From G963674685 sp964591275 (GTDB lineage: Bacteria > Lernaellota > Lernaellaia > JACKCT01): a DNA stretch of 64,000 nt. This document shows, piece after piece, positions 26,497 through 35,818 of this stretch. The stretch covers positions 29,636 through 93,635 of the forward strand of contig CAZQAE010000009.1 of NCBI GenBank assembly GCA_964591275.1, in the 5' to 3' direction. A model generated the notes under the pieces. That model was not told the DNA's origin and did not search any database. It saw nothing but the letters and a program-made list of their open reading frames with translations. Both the position numbers and the translations under genes were made by a program. Positions within the stretch are counted from its first letter, which is position 1; every line of letters begins with the position of its first letter.

Positions 26497-28011
26497 TTAT
26501 CTGTTGTTTGCTTTATTCGCGTCCTGTGTGAACACGCAAAGAACAACTGCCGCGACAAGCAGAAGGAATGCGCCCGGATAGCCGAAAAAGAGGTTGTAGG
26601 GCGTGAGCTCATACCGCAAAAATTCCAGTTCGTGGCCGTTGATGAATTGGGCCAGCCAGGGGAATGCGTCGCCGATCACCACGTAGTTGGCTGTCATCAG
26701 GACATAAGACGCTGTGAGCGCGGCGTAAATGCCGATGCGCTGGTGAGAAGCTCTCAAGGCCCTGGCCGATGCGAATAATAAGACAAAAGCGGCCAGCAAA
26801 AAAGTATTGTAATAATTCCACCAGTGCATGAGCACGGTCGGCGCCGAGGCGATGAAAAGCGCCAGAGCGAGCCTTGGCCGGACTCGCTTTATGGCGATAA
26901 GCGCCGCCATTGCCAGCGCGACAAAAACCGAAATACCCATTGACATCGCGCGGACGGCGCCTTCGCCGATGGTATCCCAGAGACGCAACCAAATGCGTGT
27001 TATGTAGAGAAGATAGTTGCCCAAAAAAGGCGCCATATGCGGATTATTCTGCCGATAGACCAGCGTTTCATGATACAGGCTTCCCGAAAGTTTCACCTGC
27101 CAATTCGCCATCAGATCGAAAAAGTCGCCGCTATAGATACCTGTCGAAAGAGCGGCGGCGAGCATGAAGGCCACGGCGAAAACACCGGTCAGCAGCGCTG
27201 TTTGCATCGGCGCATTGCCGTGCCAAAACCGCAGCGCGACTTGCCGGCGCGTGCAAATCCATCGGACGAAGCCGATCCAGAGCAGCGCCGCCGCGATAAT
27301 CCCCGGAAATATCTTCACGCAGGCAGCGGCGGCCAGCAAGGCAGCGGCGAAAATGTTTCGCGCCGAAAGCTTTTCTTTCTGCTGGCCCCCCAGGATTAAG
27401 TATAAAGCGAAAAAGGTCGGCGCCAGGTACAAGACGTCGATCTGCCCATGCAGGATCGTGTGCACCCAAAAGGCTCGATTCCATATCACTAGATTGACGA
27501 CCCAGAAATATATAGCGATTTTTCGCGTCCGGTCGTCGCCGGGGCGGATAAGAAATCGCCTGGCCAGAAGCATTAGCGGCCCAATGATCAGCAGCAGACT
27601 CGCAAAGGGCCACATCCGCAGCAGGTTATAAAAACCGATGGGCCGAAAGGCGCGAAAGACCAGCATGGTCAAAGGCGATCCCAAATAGCCGTTCATCTCG
27701 CCGTCGCCGATGACAGCCAGCGCGGCGGCGTCGTAATTCGGATTTGGATGATCACTACGCAGAGCGCCGCCGGCCACAAGCTCTTTTAGTTCCGCGTTGT
27801 CGTAAGGATCGGCGCCGTGCTCGTAAAAGGCTCGCGAAGCCATGTGGTAGGTCCAAAGATCGTAGCCCTGCGGGTATTGCTCCAGGGAACTGCTTGTGGA
27901 CAAAGCTAGAAAAGGCCGGGCCAAATACAGCAGCCCGATGACGCACAGCAGGACCGAGGCCGCCAGCGAAAGCCACGAAAGCTCGCCCTTGATTATTCGC
28001 GTTTCATTCAT
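26497..28011 (-). CDS. Polytopic glycosyltransferase, GT87 type
   Basis: A roughly 504-residue membrane protein with about ten helices. Early acidic residues in YPQGYDLWTYH and ADPYD, the loop GQIDVLYLAPTFF and the helix lead KIFPGIIAA are typical of GT87 (DUF2029) polyprenyl-phosphate-sugar-dependent transferases, such as mycobacterial alpha-mannosyltransferases. The donor is probably a lipid-linked sugar, with the active site outside the cytoplasmic membrane. ATG 28011 is preferred over GTG 28023. It is divergent from the M23 peptidase gene, only 45 bases between starts, so their promoters must overlap. The acceptor is unknown. Confidence 0.8.
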   Translation of the reverse strand: MNETRIIKGELSWLSLAASVLLCVIGLLYLARPFLALSTSSSLEQYPQGYDLWTYHMASRAFYEHGADPYDNAELKELVAGGALRSDHPNPNYDAAALAVIGDGEMNGYLGSPLTMLVFRAFRPIGFYNLLRMWPFASLLLIIGPLMLLARRFLIRPGDDRTRKIAIYFWVVNLVIWNRAFWVHTILHGQIDVLYLAPTFFALYLILGGQQKEKLSARNIFAAALLAAAACVKIFPGIIAAALLWIGFVRWICTRRQVALRFWHGNAPMQTALLTGVFAVAFMLAAALSTGIYSGDFFDLMANWQVKLSGSLYHETLVYRQNNPHMAPFLGNYLLYITRIWLRLWDTIGEGAVRAMSMGISVFVALAMAALIAIKRVRPRLALALFIASAPTVLMHWWNYYNTFLLAAFVLLFASARALRASHQRIGIYAALTASYVLMTANYVVIGDAFPWLAQFINGHELEFLRYELTPYNLFFGYPGAFLLLVAAVVLCVFTQDANKANNR

Positions 28012-28056
28012 TTTCGCTCGCACATCACGCAGGGATTCTCATCAGGAACTACTTTA

Positions 28057-29448
28057 GTGTATGGTTCCGGCGCAAGCGGCGCAAGGCGTGCACAGTTTTC
28101 ATGGGAACCCGGCAAGGTATGGGAGGAGACGCAGGCGCCCTGGATAACGAAATGGGAAGACCTCAATTTGGAACGATCAAAGGCCCTCAATAAAAATAAA
28201 ACCCGCCTCATCGCGCTTTTAGTTTGCGGCGCCATCCTCATTGCGTCGGAAGTCGCCGCCTGGCATTTTCATGCAGCGTTAAGCCCGGAAAGTGTTGATG
28301 TCCAAGCCACGGTCGGGGAAAAAAAGACGCATTTGATCAGGGGAAAAATCGAAAAAGGAATTTCCTTTGCTGGATCATTGAAATCCGCCGGACTTTCGGA
28401 GGAAACGACGAAGGTCATCGTCGCCGTACTCAAAGAGGATGGAAATTTCAACTTCCGGCGCTGCCGTATTGGCGATCGCTTTGCCGCCGGAATTGATGAC
28501 GAAGGAGCCGTTCATCGCTTCAGCTATCAAGTGAATCCCCTGACTCGCCAGAATGTTGAATTGTCGCCGGAGGGCGAACTCAAAGCGCAAATAGTAAAAC
28601 TGGAGACCCAGCTCGCCACGGTTGTGTTGCGAGGATCGATAGAAAACTCCTTTTACGAGTCCATTGTTTCACGCGGAGAACTGATTAAACTCGCCGGCAA
28701 CGTAGCCAAGGTTTTCGAGTACGACATTGACTTCGCCCTCGAACCACGCAAAGGCGACACTTACCGCATTCTTCTTGACCGCATCACCTACAAGGACGCC
28801 GTTGTCGATTATGGCCATATTCACGCGGCTGAATACGTCGGGGAAGCTTCGGGGACAGTTCGGGCCTATTGGTTTGCGCACGAGGATCCGGAAATCGAGG
28901 CCTATTACAATGAAAAAGGCATCAAGCTGAAAAAATTCCTGCTGCGCGCGCCGTTGAACTCCATGCGACTCACAAGCCGTTTCGGCTGGCGCATACATCC
29001 CATCAGCAAGAGGAGGCAGTTCCATAAGGGCGTGGATTACGGAGCGCCTACAGGAACGCCCGTCTGGGCGGTCGCCGATGGCGTGGTCTCTCGCGCCGGA
29101 CGAGCCAAAGGATACGGCAAGCTTGTTACGATCAAACATCGGGGCGGTATTTCAACGCGCTACGGTCATCTTTCCAGAATCAGTGTCAAACGGGGTCAAA
29201 AAGTGCGGCAGCGGCAGATGATCGGGCGCGTCGGCAGCACCGGTTACTCGACGGGTCCGCATCTACATTATGAACTGCGCCTCAAAGGCAAACCCATCAA
29301 TCCCCGAAAGCTCAAAGTCGGCACGCAGGAAGTGCTGCCCAAAAAATTGATGCCGGAGTTGGAAAAAATTATCGCCGACGTGGACGCCAAATGGGAAAAC
29401 ACCGCCGTGCTCGACGACGGCTCCACGAAAGAGGGCATCTTTCATTAG
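28057..29448 (+). CDS. M23 family peptidoglycan endopeptidase
   Basis: A 463-residue protein with one transmembrane helix near residues 50-67. The N-terminal half has alpha/beta features seen in OapA- and Csd-type M23 proteins. The C-terminal LytM domain (about 300-420) carries HKGVDYGAPTGTP (first metal His and Asp), and GPHLHYEL (HxH). A zinc metallopeptidase that cuts peptide cross-links in the cell wall is expected. The start is uncertain: ATG 28057 has only a weak AGGA, and a TTG at 28168 would place the helix nearer the N-terminus. It is divergent from the GT87 gene. Cell-wall remodelling during growth or division is the likely role. Confidence 0.88.
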   Translation: MYGSGASGARRAQFSWEPGKVWEETQAPWITKWEDLNLERSKALNKNKTRLIALLVCGAILIASEVAAWHFHAALSPESVDVQATVGEKKTHLIRGKIEKGISFAGSLKSAGLSEETTKVIVAVLKEDGNFNFRRCRIGDRFAAGIDDEGAVHRFSYQVNPLTRQNVELSPEGELKAQIVKLETQLATVVLRGSIENSFYESIVSRGELIKLAGNVAKVFEYDIDFALEPRKGDTYRILLDRITYKDAVVDYGHIHAAEYVGEASGTVRAYWFAHEDPEIEAYYNEKGIKLKKFLLRAPLNSMRLTSRFGWRIHPISKRRQFHKGVDYGAPTGTPVWAVADGVVSRAGRAKGYGKLVTIKHRGGISTRYGHLSRISVKRGQKVRQRQMIGRVGSTGYSTGPHLHYELRLKGKPINPRKLKVGTQEVLPKKLMPELEKIIADVDAKWENTAVLDDGSTKEGIFH

Positions 29449-29454
29449 GAAGAA

Positions 29455-29508
29455 TTTAGGAGTTAGAAGTCAGAAGTCAGAAGGTAGAAAATAGAAGATA
29501 GAATGAGA
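29455..29508. repeat. Short-word repeat (AGAAGTC/TAGAA type)
   Basis: About seven degenerate units of 7-8 bases (TTAGAAGTCAGAAGTCAGAA, GTAGAAAATAGAAGATAGAA) start six bases after the stop codon of the M23 gene. Confidence 0.75.
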
Positions 29509-29622
29509 CACGGACAAGCACTGTTCGCTGACGCTCACAATGTCTTGTCCATGCTACCCGCGAAATTCTGCGCATTTTGCACAGAATATTTTTGGGTCTC
29601 CATTTGAGCCTTTGTTTATGTA

Positions 29623-29667
29623 GGGTTTTGGGTCCAGGGTTTAGGGTTTGGGGTCTGGGGTCTGGGG
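29623..29667 (+). repeat. G-tract repeat, possible G-quadruplex
   Basis: Seven runs of three or four G occur in 45 bases, separated by 3-4 base spacers such as TTTT, TTTA and TCT. On the plus strand this can fold as an intramolecular G-quadruplex. Units TTTAGGG and TCTGGGG resemble telomere repeats, but the array is short and internal. Confidence 0.8.
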
Positions 29668-29679
29668 CGAATGAAGTAG

Positions 29680-29763
29680 GAAGTACGGATGAAGAGTTGT
29701 CAACATCGTGCTTTTGCTCACTCATCGCTTCGCATTCCGTATTCCGCATTCGAAATTCCGAAT
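29680..29763 (+). repeat. Dispersed 85-base repeat, copy A
   Basis: This segment (AAGTACGGATGAAGAGTTGT through CATTCGAAATTCCGAAT) is the inverse complement, with few changes, of 45170-45248. Copy A has one more eight-base ATTCCG-type unit than copy B. Degenerate TTCATACC words continue to the stop codon of the next gene. Confidence 0.85.
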
Positions 29764-29788
29764 TTTTCCTAACTTCATACCTCATACC

Positions 29789-31426
29789 TCATAACTCCGC
29801 GGCCAGTCGGCGGCGCAATTCCTCTCCCAGAGCGTCTGATTCGAGCAAAGCCGTCGCCATCTTTTCCAGCGCCGGCGTTCTGGCTTCATTCAGCAGCCGC
29901 TGCATCAGGCTTACGACCGCCTCGGGCCGATCCTGTTTCAATTGCACGCGGACCAGATTCTCCGCCGCTCGCCAATTATAAGGATTGGCCTCAACGGCCT
30001 TTTGAAGATAGGGCGTCGCCTCGTCATAGCGTTCCTGCCGAGCCAGCACGATGCCGAGGTTGTTGGCTGCGCGGGCGTGGTCGGGATTCATGGAAAGAAC
30101 TTTTCTGTAATTTTTTTCCGCCTCGTCCATTTCTTCCTTGTCGGCGTGCACCAGGGCGAGGTTGTAATAACCCATATCCAGTCCGGGTTGTTCGGCGATG
30201 GCCCGCTCCCAGAAATTGACCTCCGACCCCCAAATTCGCCCGCGCTCAAATGTCAGGATGGCAAAGCAGCATCCAATGAAAACCATCACCGGTACGGCGA
30301 AGCCGGCTTTTGGCCCCCGCATGACCGGCGACAGTAGATCGGCAGCGGCGATCGCGAGGCCGATGAGGGGAAGAAAGAAATAGCGCTCCGCCGTCGGCAT
30401 GCCGGTGGGGATGAGGTTGGAGGCGGGCAAATAGGTGAGAAAGGCAAGGGCAAGGCCGAAGGCCGCGACTGGTCGTTTTTTCCGCAGCCGCCAGGCCGCA
30501 GTCGGCGCTCCGATCAAAAAGCTCAAGCCGATCAGAATTTCCAGGATGCCCGAGCTGGGCAGGCTGTAAAACACGCGCAGGTCCATTGGGAAAAAGAATC
30601 GCTTGAGATAACGGGGAACAACCGAGACCGCCGCCGCGACATGGCCGAGGATTCCATTGGAATAAAGACTCGATCCGCCGAGGCCGCCGAGCAGAAATAG
30701 CCGAATGACGAGGTAGAAAATCGAAGCCGCCGCCGTCAATCCGATAATCCGCAGGCGTCGCCCACTTTGCTCTTCGTCCACGAAAGAAAAATGCGCCGCC
30801 AAAAGAACCAGAGGCGTCATGATGCCTACTTCCTTAAAAAGCATGGCGGCGACGGCGAAAACCAGGCAGGCCGCAAAAGCGGGATTGCGCCATTTCAATG
30901 CGCCTTTGGAAGCAAAAAGAAAGGCCCCCAACGATGCGAGCATGCACAGGGCGCAAAGCAAGGTCGGCTGGGCGCTGATCCAGCCCACCGTTTCGGTGCA
31001 CAAAGGATGCACTGCCACGAAGGCGCCGGCGGCAATGACCGGGGCGCTGTCGTCGTAGAGCATTTGCGTCAGTCCCATCAAAAGCCCGACGAGCAACAGA
31101 AACAGGATGATGGAAACAAAATGAAATGACGCGGGGTGCGCGCCGCCAAAAGCGTAATATTCAAAAGCGAAAAATGTTGTGGTCAGCGGTCTGTAGATCA
31201 GGCGGCTTTGACCGGTGTGGGCGATGGCGGTTTCCGGCCTGGTGAAAAAGGCGGGGATGTTTGTCAGTGATCGAATCGCCGGATTATCCCGAATATAGTA
31301 ATTGTCGTCATAAATGAAAGCGCCGAAGATTGTCCTCGAATATAGGATGACGATAAGAAAGCCCAGGAAAAAGGCGCTGACGACAATATCCGGTTTCCTG
31401 GCGTTCTGGCGTTTCAAGTTTCGCAT
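29789..31426 (-). CDS. Multispanning membrane protein with C-terminal TPRs (TMTC-like)
   Basis: A 545-residue protein with about nine membrane helices followed by three TPR repeats (about 405-510: MGYYNLALVHADKEEMDEAE, ARAANNLGIVLARQERYDEA). The first luminal loop contains FIYDDNYYIRDNPAI, like the DD motif of GT-C glycosyltransferases, as in TMTC/PMT-like proteins. It is likely a lipid-sugar-dependent protein or surface glycosyltransferase, with the TPRs binding the acceptor. The stop codon falls within a TATGAGG-type short repeat. The ATG at 31426 follows AGGAG. Sugar and acceptor are unknown. Confidence 0.8.
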   Translation of the reverse strand: MRNLKRQNARKPDIVVSAFFLGFLIVILYSRTIFGAFIYDDNYYIRDNPAIRSLTNIPAFFTRPETAIAHTGQSRLIYRPLTTTFFAFEYYAFGGAHPASFHFVSIILFLLLVGLLMGLTQMLYDDSAPVIAAGAFVAVHPLCTETVGWISAQPTLLCALCMLASLGAFLFASKGALKWRNPAFAACLVFAVAAMLFKEVGIMTPLVLLAAHFSFVDEEQSGRRLRIIGLTAAASIFYLVIRLFLLGGLGGSSLYSNGILGHVAAAVSVVPRYLKRFFFPMDLRVFYSLPSSGILEILIGLSFLIGAPTAAWRLRKKRPVAAFGLALAFLTYLPASNLIPTGMPTAERYFFLPLIGLAIAAADLLSPVMRGPKAGFAVPVMVFIGCCFAILTFERGRIWGSEVNFWERAIAEQPGLDMGYYNLALVHADKEEMDEAEKNYRKVLSMNPDHARAANNLGIVLARQERYDEATPYLQKAVEANPYNWRAAENLVRVQLKQDRPEAVVSLMQRLLNEARTPALEKMATALLESDALGEELRRRLAAEL

Positions 31427-31522
31427 CTCCTCAAATCATCCACATTGTTCTATCATTACAGCCTGGGCGCTTTGGATTCAACGCCTTTCATCTGAGATTG
31501 GAATACACATGGCGACGCGATT

Positions 31523-31870
31523 ATGATAAGTCCGCTTTTGGGAATCGCTTTCAAATTGCTCATCAAAATGACCGGACGCTTCAACATCTACCCGGCCGGT
31601 TTTTACGTCAAGCGAGCGCTTTCGGCCGTGAGCGCCGATGATCTGGACGCGGCCATCAATTATTATCATAGAGCTGCCGCAAAGGATTTCGGAAATGAAA
31701 AAGTCATGGTGCTGCGCGAAATCCTGGCCTCGGAGATTCGTCACAGAAAAAAACTGATTTTGGATCGGCAAAGTGGGGAAAAGCCGGTTCAGGACGAGGA
31801 ATGCCAAAAAGCCGTAAAACTTCTCGACGATTTCCTGGCGCGCATGGGATATCAGATAGAAAAAGGATGA
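31523..31870 (+). CDS. Small helical protein, unknown
   Basis: A 115-residue protein, basic and helical, with an amphipathic hydrophobic N-terminus (MISPLLGIAFKLLIKMTG) that could attach to the membrane surface. The centre, DAAINYYHRAAAKDFGNEKVM, is TPR-like in feel but too short to call. I recognise no family. It is divergent from the TMTC-like gene. The region after it (31871-32100) holds no gene that I can support. Confidence 0.55.
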   Translation: MISPLLGIAFKLLIKMTGRFNIYPAGFYVKRALSAVSADDLDAAINYYHRAAAKDFGNEKVMVLREILASEIRHRKKLILDRQSGEKPVQDEECQKAVKLLDDFLARMGYQIEKG

Positions 31871-32100
31871 AGGATCGGCAACACAGCCGAGGGCGGCTGT
31901 GCCACAGGCGTTTTGCTTTTCGTGAATTATTTCATAACTTCATATCAATCTGCCATGTTCACCAAATCACGCTTTGCATTTCGTAGAGTTTATTGGGTTT
32001 CATACCAGTCATTCTTGTTCATGATAAAGTTATTGCAAAGCGAAAACCGTGTAGCACAGGAGCCCTGGCCTGTGTTCATTCTTTGGGATTGTTTTATATT

Positions 32101-32139
32101 CAAAAAAACAAACCCCGGAGGCCTGGGCATCCGGGGTTT
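32101..32139 (-). terminator. Terminator of the small secreted protein gene
   Basis: AAACCCCGGA (32110-32119) and TCCGGGGTTT (32130-32139) pair perfectly over ten bases. On the minus strand the stem is followed by a T-run (A-run at 32102-32108), a textbook intrinsic terminator 28 bases after the stop of the gene at 32167. Confidence 0.92.
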
Positions 32140-32166
32140 GACGTCAATCCTGAAATAAACTTTTCT

Positions 32167-32418
32167 CTAAGACGCTTTGTCCTTGAGACGATTGATCTTT
32201 TTAGGACCATTCATTTTGAAACGCTGGACGGGAGCGAAGCGAAGAGCTTTCATTTGTCCAATACCGCCCATAGCGAAGTTTCCCATCAATCCATCAGGCT
32301 CATAAACAATTGAAGCCGCTTTGATAATCTTGTTTTCCTTGACTTGCGTGAAGCCCACGACCGAAAACGCGAAAGCGGCCATCAGAACCAGGACCAGAAC
32401 AACTGTCAAATTACGCAT
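32167..32418 (-). CDS. Small secreted protein, unknown
   Basis: An 83-residue protein with a clear signal peptide (MRNLTVVLVLVLMAAFAFSV, cleavage probably near residue 24) and a basic mature part of about 60 residues containing GLMGNFAMGGIGQMKALRF and a Lys-rich tail. AAGGAGG lies seven bases before the ATG, and a strong terminator follows, so it is a well-expressed single-gene unit. No homologous family comes to mind. It has no cysteine. Periplasmic or surface location is inferred. Confidence 0.75.
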   Translation of the reverse strand: MRNLTVVLVLVLMAAFAFSVVGFTQVKENKIIKAASIVYEPDGLMGNFAMGGIGQMKALRFAPVQRFKMNGPKKINRLKDKAS

Positions 32419-32581
32419 ACGTTAACCTCCTTATGGATCCCCGGGTGAACAGGACTACATCCCAAAATCGATTAATTGTACGACAAATGGAATAGGGCTG
32501 TAAACCGCAAATATCCCCCAAAGGGGAGCTTTGCTTCTTAATTGTCAGCTGCGTCACTTTCCCAAGCTTCATAAATTCTGA

Positions 32582-33391
32582 TCACACAGGGAGCAATTCC
32601 GCAGTGATTTTCCCTCCTTGCACCGTGAGGGACCAGGTTGAATTTTCCGAAGGGAAATAACCCGTCGCGACGATGACCGGAATATCGGAAATTTCTTCAA
32701 CGCTTTGAAAACGCTGACGAAGATGTTTGTGACCAAAGATAAGGGCGTCCACCTTGCCGCTGACAACGGCCATCAGCAGTTCCGAGTCATAGAGCTTTAA
32801 TCCGATATCTTCAAGATCGTAGCGCAAAAATGGGTGATGATGCAGATAAAGCAGTTTCGGCAAGTCGCGGTATGCCTTTTTCGCCAGGATTTTTTTGAGC
32901 GCGGTTAACTGGCTGTTCCCGATTTCCCCGCAAGCCAGGTCCTTGTAGGTGTTGGTTTTCAAATTCGAATTTAATCCAATAGTCAGCACCTTTTCGTTTC
33001 CCGCGCTGTCGGTGATGATTTTCAGCACCGGTTCGGTCTTGGCAAAAAACGAACTATTTCTTTTGGCATGAAGACTGGCGGTGAGAATCGCGTCAAAGTT
33101 TTTGGCCGATTTGGAGTTGTAGGCCAGGCCGGTTTTTCCATAATCGTGATTACCCGGCGTGAGCAGGACTTTGCGTGCAAAGGGCGTCAACGCGGTGAGC
33201 CCGTTTCTGAATTGACTGACTTTTCCATCGTCGGCGATGTCGCCCGCAGCAATAAGATAGGCATCATTATTATCATCAAAGTATCGATCACGTATCCTGC
33301 TGATTTTTTGCGCGCGCTCGTCATCGCGGCATCCGTGTGAGCCCATGTGTTTTCCAAAATGAATGTCGCTGACGCATATAAACTGAATCAT
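32582..33391 (-). CDS. Calcineurin-like metallophosphoesterase
   Basis: A 269-residue metallophosphoesterase with all the metal motifs: SDIHFGKH (DxH), AAGDIAD (GD), TPGNHDYG (GNHD), the lone His in YLHHHPF, and FGHKH (GHxH). It has no signal peptide, so it acts in the cytoplasm. Close families include cyclic nucleotide phosphodiesterases and Mre11-like enzymes, but the substrate cannot be read from the sequence. GGAAAGGAAGG precedes the ATG at 33391. The gene stands alone; it ends about 40 bases into a spacer without a clear terminator. Confidence 0.9.
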   Translation of the reverse strand: MIQFICVSDIHFGKHMGSHGCRDDERAQKISRIRDRYFDDNNDAYLIAAGDIADDGKVSQFRNGLTALTPFARKVLLTPGNHDYGKTGLAYNSKSAKNFDAILTASLHAKRNSSFFAKTEPVLKIITDSAGNEKVLTIGLNSNLKTNTYKDLACGEIGNSQLTALKKILAKKAYRDLPKLLYLHHHPFLRYDLEDIGLKLYDSELLMAVVSGKVDALIFGHKHLRQRFQSVEEISDIPVIVATGYFPSENSTWSLTVQGGKITAELLPV

Positions 33392-33608
33392 GATGTGCCT
33401 TCCTTTCCAGTTAATATTTGATCCCTCATGGGAGTTAAAACCACAGTGCTTTGCAAAATGCGCCTATCTGATTATGGCGTTCCGACAGTGCGTATGTTCG
33501 ATATTTATTACTATGCTACATTGATGCGTGCAACTATTTTCCGCCGCTGAGTCTCTTGAGGCGTTCGATTCTTTCAGGCTCGTTTTTCATTAAGAACGCC
33601 GCCGCACC

Positions 33609-34031
33609 TCAGAGCTTCTTCCCCGTTGTGGTGGAAATGATTTTTCCATGGAGCACGCCCCGCGTGCTGATGAGGTTTTCCCCCAGCTTGCGTACGAGGT
33701 TGGCCGGTCCCCGCAGAATGAGAATCTCCAGGCATTTGTGTTCGTCCATGTGCACGTGCGTGGAACTGATGACGTTATGGATGTGCTTGTGCTGTATTTC
33801 GTTGAGTTTGCCGGTCAGATCTCGGGTGTGATGATCGTACATTAACGACAAAACGCCCATGACCTCTTCGTTCGCGTTCTCCCATTCCTCTTGCGTGAGG
33901 GCTTCGCGGATAAGGTCGGCGATAGCCTTTGATCTGGTTTTGTAGCCCTTTGCATTAATGTACTCGTCAAAACGTCCCAACAAATCCGGAGGGAGAGAAA
34001 CGCCAATGCGTTCAACGCCTTTTTTCGCCAT
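33609..34031 (-). CDS. nikR: Nickel-responsive regulator NikR
   Basis: A 140-residue ribbon-helix-helix repressor. The N-terminal 45 residues (RIGVSLPPDLLGRFDEYI, GYKTRSKAIADLIREAL) bind DNA. The C-terminal ACT-like domain holds the nickel ligands: His in KHIHNV, THVH, and Cys in HKCLE, in the family's spacing. NikR represses nickel transport genes when nickel is sufficient. No nickel transporter or nickel enzyme is in the window; the gene lies 12 bases after the nitronate monooxygenase gene and is probably co-transcribed with it, an odd pairing. The C-terminal region is basic (STTTGKKL). Confidence 0.95.
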   Translation of the reverse strand: MAKKGVERIGVSLPPDLLGRFDEYINAKGYKTRSKAIADLIREALTQEEWENANEEVMGVLSLMYDHHTRDLTGKLNEIQHKHIHNVISSTHVHMDEHKCLEILILRGPANLVRKLGENLISTRGVLHGKIISTTTGKKL

Positions 34032-34043
34032 GATGCACCTCGT

Positions 34044-35045
34044 TTATTCGCTGACCTTGTCCAGGCTCGCCTTAAGGGTCTCGCGCGTTTGTTTCACGAT
34101 TCGCTCGATAAGTTCGGAGACGGTCGGGATGTCGTCGATGAGTCCGATGGATTGCCCGACGGTGAGCATGGCCTCCTGAACGTGTCCATTTTGCCATACA
34201 TTTTTCGCCCGCTCGCCGCTAATCAGCGGGAAGAGATCGGAAAAATCACCGTCTCCTGCTTCGATTTCCTCAACCTTTCTTATGATATCGTTTCTGAGCG
34301 CGCGCACCTGCAGGCCGAATTGACCCAGTAATTTTTTCAAATTCAGGGATGTATCCATCTCTTTTGCATCCAGGAGCATCTTACAGATATTTTCATGCAC
34401 CCCTGAATCCTTCGTGGCCAAAAATCGCGTGCCCATCATCATACCGTCCGCGCCCAGCGCCAGCGCCGCGGCCAAGCTCCTGCCGTCCGTCATGCCGCCC
34501 GCCGCCAGAAATGGAATATCGATGGCCGCTGCGACCTTGGGCGTGAGCACTAATGTCGAGACGTTGTCTTTGTGGGGAAAACCGCCGACCTCAAAACCGG
34601 CGATGGTCACCGCGTCGTAGCCAACTTTCTGCGCGTGCGCGGCGTGCTTAACCGTACCGACCTTCTGTAGAACCTTGACGCCGGCTTCTTTGGCCATGGG
34701 GAGGAACTCGGGTCCCAGGAATGTGTTCACCGGCGCTCCAGCGATTTCGATGGCCGCAACCTTCCTTTCGCAGCAGATCCGGAAGAAATCCATAAGCAAC
34801 TCCACCGGCAGGCGGATGGACGGCATGGTGGTGATGTTGACGATGAAGGGATTGCTTGTCAGCTCGAAAGTTTGATCCAGGGCCTGCCTGAACTCGTCGG
34901 CGCTGTTGTAGTTGCCGCTCGTGAGGTTCCCCATGGCGCCGGCATTGCTGATGGCCGCCGCCAGTTCCGGCCTGGCGATCCACAGCATTCCACCGCATTG
35001 GATGGGGTATTTGATGCCGAAAAGTTCCGTGATCCGAGTCTTCAT
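34044..35045 (-). CDS. Nitronate monooxygenase-like flavoprotein
   Basis: A 333-residue TIM-barrel FMN enzyme of the nitronate monooxygenase (2-nitropropane dioxygenase) family. It starts ITELFGIKYPIQCGGM and carries AGFEVGGFPHK, FLAAGGMTDGRSLAAAL and LGADGMMMGTRF, the family's FMN-phosphate-binding turns. The His of class I enzymes is not obviously present in AGFEVGG (usually EAGGH), which fits the class II or FabK-like subgroup. Likely roles are detoxifying nitronates or an unknown flavin oxidation. GGGAGGG precedes the ATG at 35045; an upstream in-frame ATG at 35096 is less likely. NikR follows in the same transcript. Confidence 0.88.
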   Translation of the reverse strand: MKTRITELFGIKYPIQCGGMLWIARPELAAAISNAGAMGNLTSGNYNSADEFRQALDQTFELTSNPFIVNITTMPSIRLPVELLMDFFRICCERKVAAIEIAGAPVNTFLGPEFLPMAKEAGVKVLQKVGTVKHAAHAQKVGYDAVTIAGFEVGGFPHKDNVSTLVLTPKVAAAIDIPFLAAGGMTDGRSLAAALALGADGMMMGTRFLATKDSGVHENICKMLLDAKEMDTSLNLKKLLGQFGLQVRALRNDIIRKVEEIEAGDGDFSDLFPLISGERAKNVWQNGHVQEAMLTVGQSIGLIDDIPTVSELIERIVKQTRETLKASLDKVSE

Positions 35046-35424
35046 AACGGCCCTCCCGAAGTGGCGTTTAGGCTTGACGTGTTTTATTCTCTTCAATCGA
35101 TATTTTTATAGGATTTTTTGCCTGCAAACAAGTAGGGCGACGCACGCGATGGGGAAGGCGTCATTATCTGGCGTTATTTTCAGGACCTCTCTGCCGAGAT
35201 GCGACTCAAAGCAAAGGGAATGCTGATGGCAAAGGAGTAAAGGGTAAATGCGGAATGACGCTTGTGCTCCCTTGCGAGGATCGTGACGAGGCGGCGCTTT
35301 CAAAAACGCGCCTTCTTGGGCGCTTGTTTTGGGATCCGGAAAGCGGCCTTGGCTTCGCCAACGTGAAAAGCAGCGAACAGCGGTCGGCCCAAGACGGACA
35401 ATGTGATGCGCCCGGCGAAAGCTC

Positions 35425-35584
35425 CGAAGGGGCGACAGATTGCAGCCCAGGGTGAAACCCTGTGTCCATGTTCACCTTATTAATCCATGCGCAGCCCCGT
35501 CAGGGGCGATACAATATTAGCCCCGAGCGTGAGCTCGGGGTTTAGAATGATTCTCTATTTTTATCCGAAGCCCGCGAAGCGGGC
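35425..35584. repeat. Cluster of REP-like palindromes
   Basis: Successive palindromes: CAGGGTGAAACCCTG, GCCCCGTCAGGGGC (35494-35507), CCCCGAGCGTGAGCTCGGGG (35521-35540) and GCCCGCGAAGCGGGC (35570-35584). The preceding phrase GCTCCGAAGGGG recurs at 50621-50632. They resemble dispersed palindromes common in many environmental bacteria. Confidence 0.7.
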
Positions 35585-35623
35585 GACACGATCGCTTCGA
35601 GCGACACGACCGCTTCGAGCGAC
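35583..35623. repeat. 18-base tandem repeat
   Basis: GCGACACGATCGCTTCGA is followed directly by the same unit with one change and a partial third unit. It follows the last palindrome of the cluster. Confidence 0.75.
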
Positions 35624-35818
35624 GCAAAAGCCAATCCCTTCGCAATGCAAGAGGTCACGAAAAATGACTGACTGGTCACGTAAACCGCCGCAAACCGGTT
35701 TTTTGTCGTGGTCGGCATAATGAAATGTAATAGCTGCTGCGTGCTCTCACGGTCAAGGCTGGTTTTATGGGTGAAAAAGGCGAAATCTTGGACCGTGTTG
35801 TCGAGAATTTGATGCCAG

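Noticed and set aside
33534..33590. 18-codon frame after nikR
   Set aside because: No ribosome site, no signal or helix pattern, and no recognisable homology.
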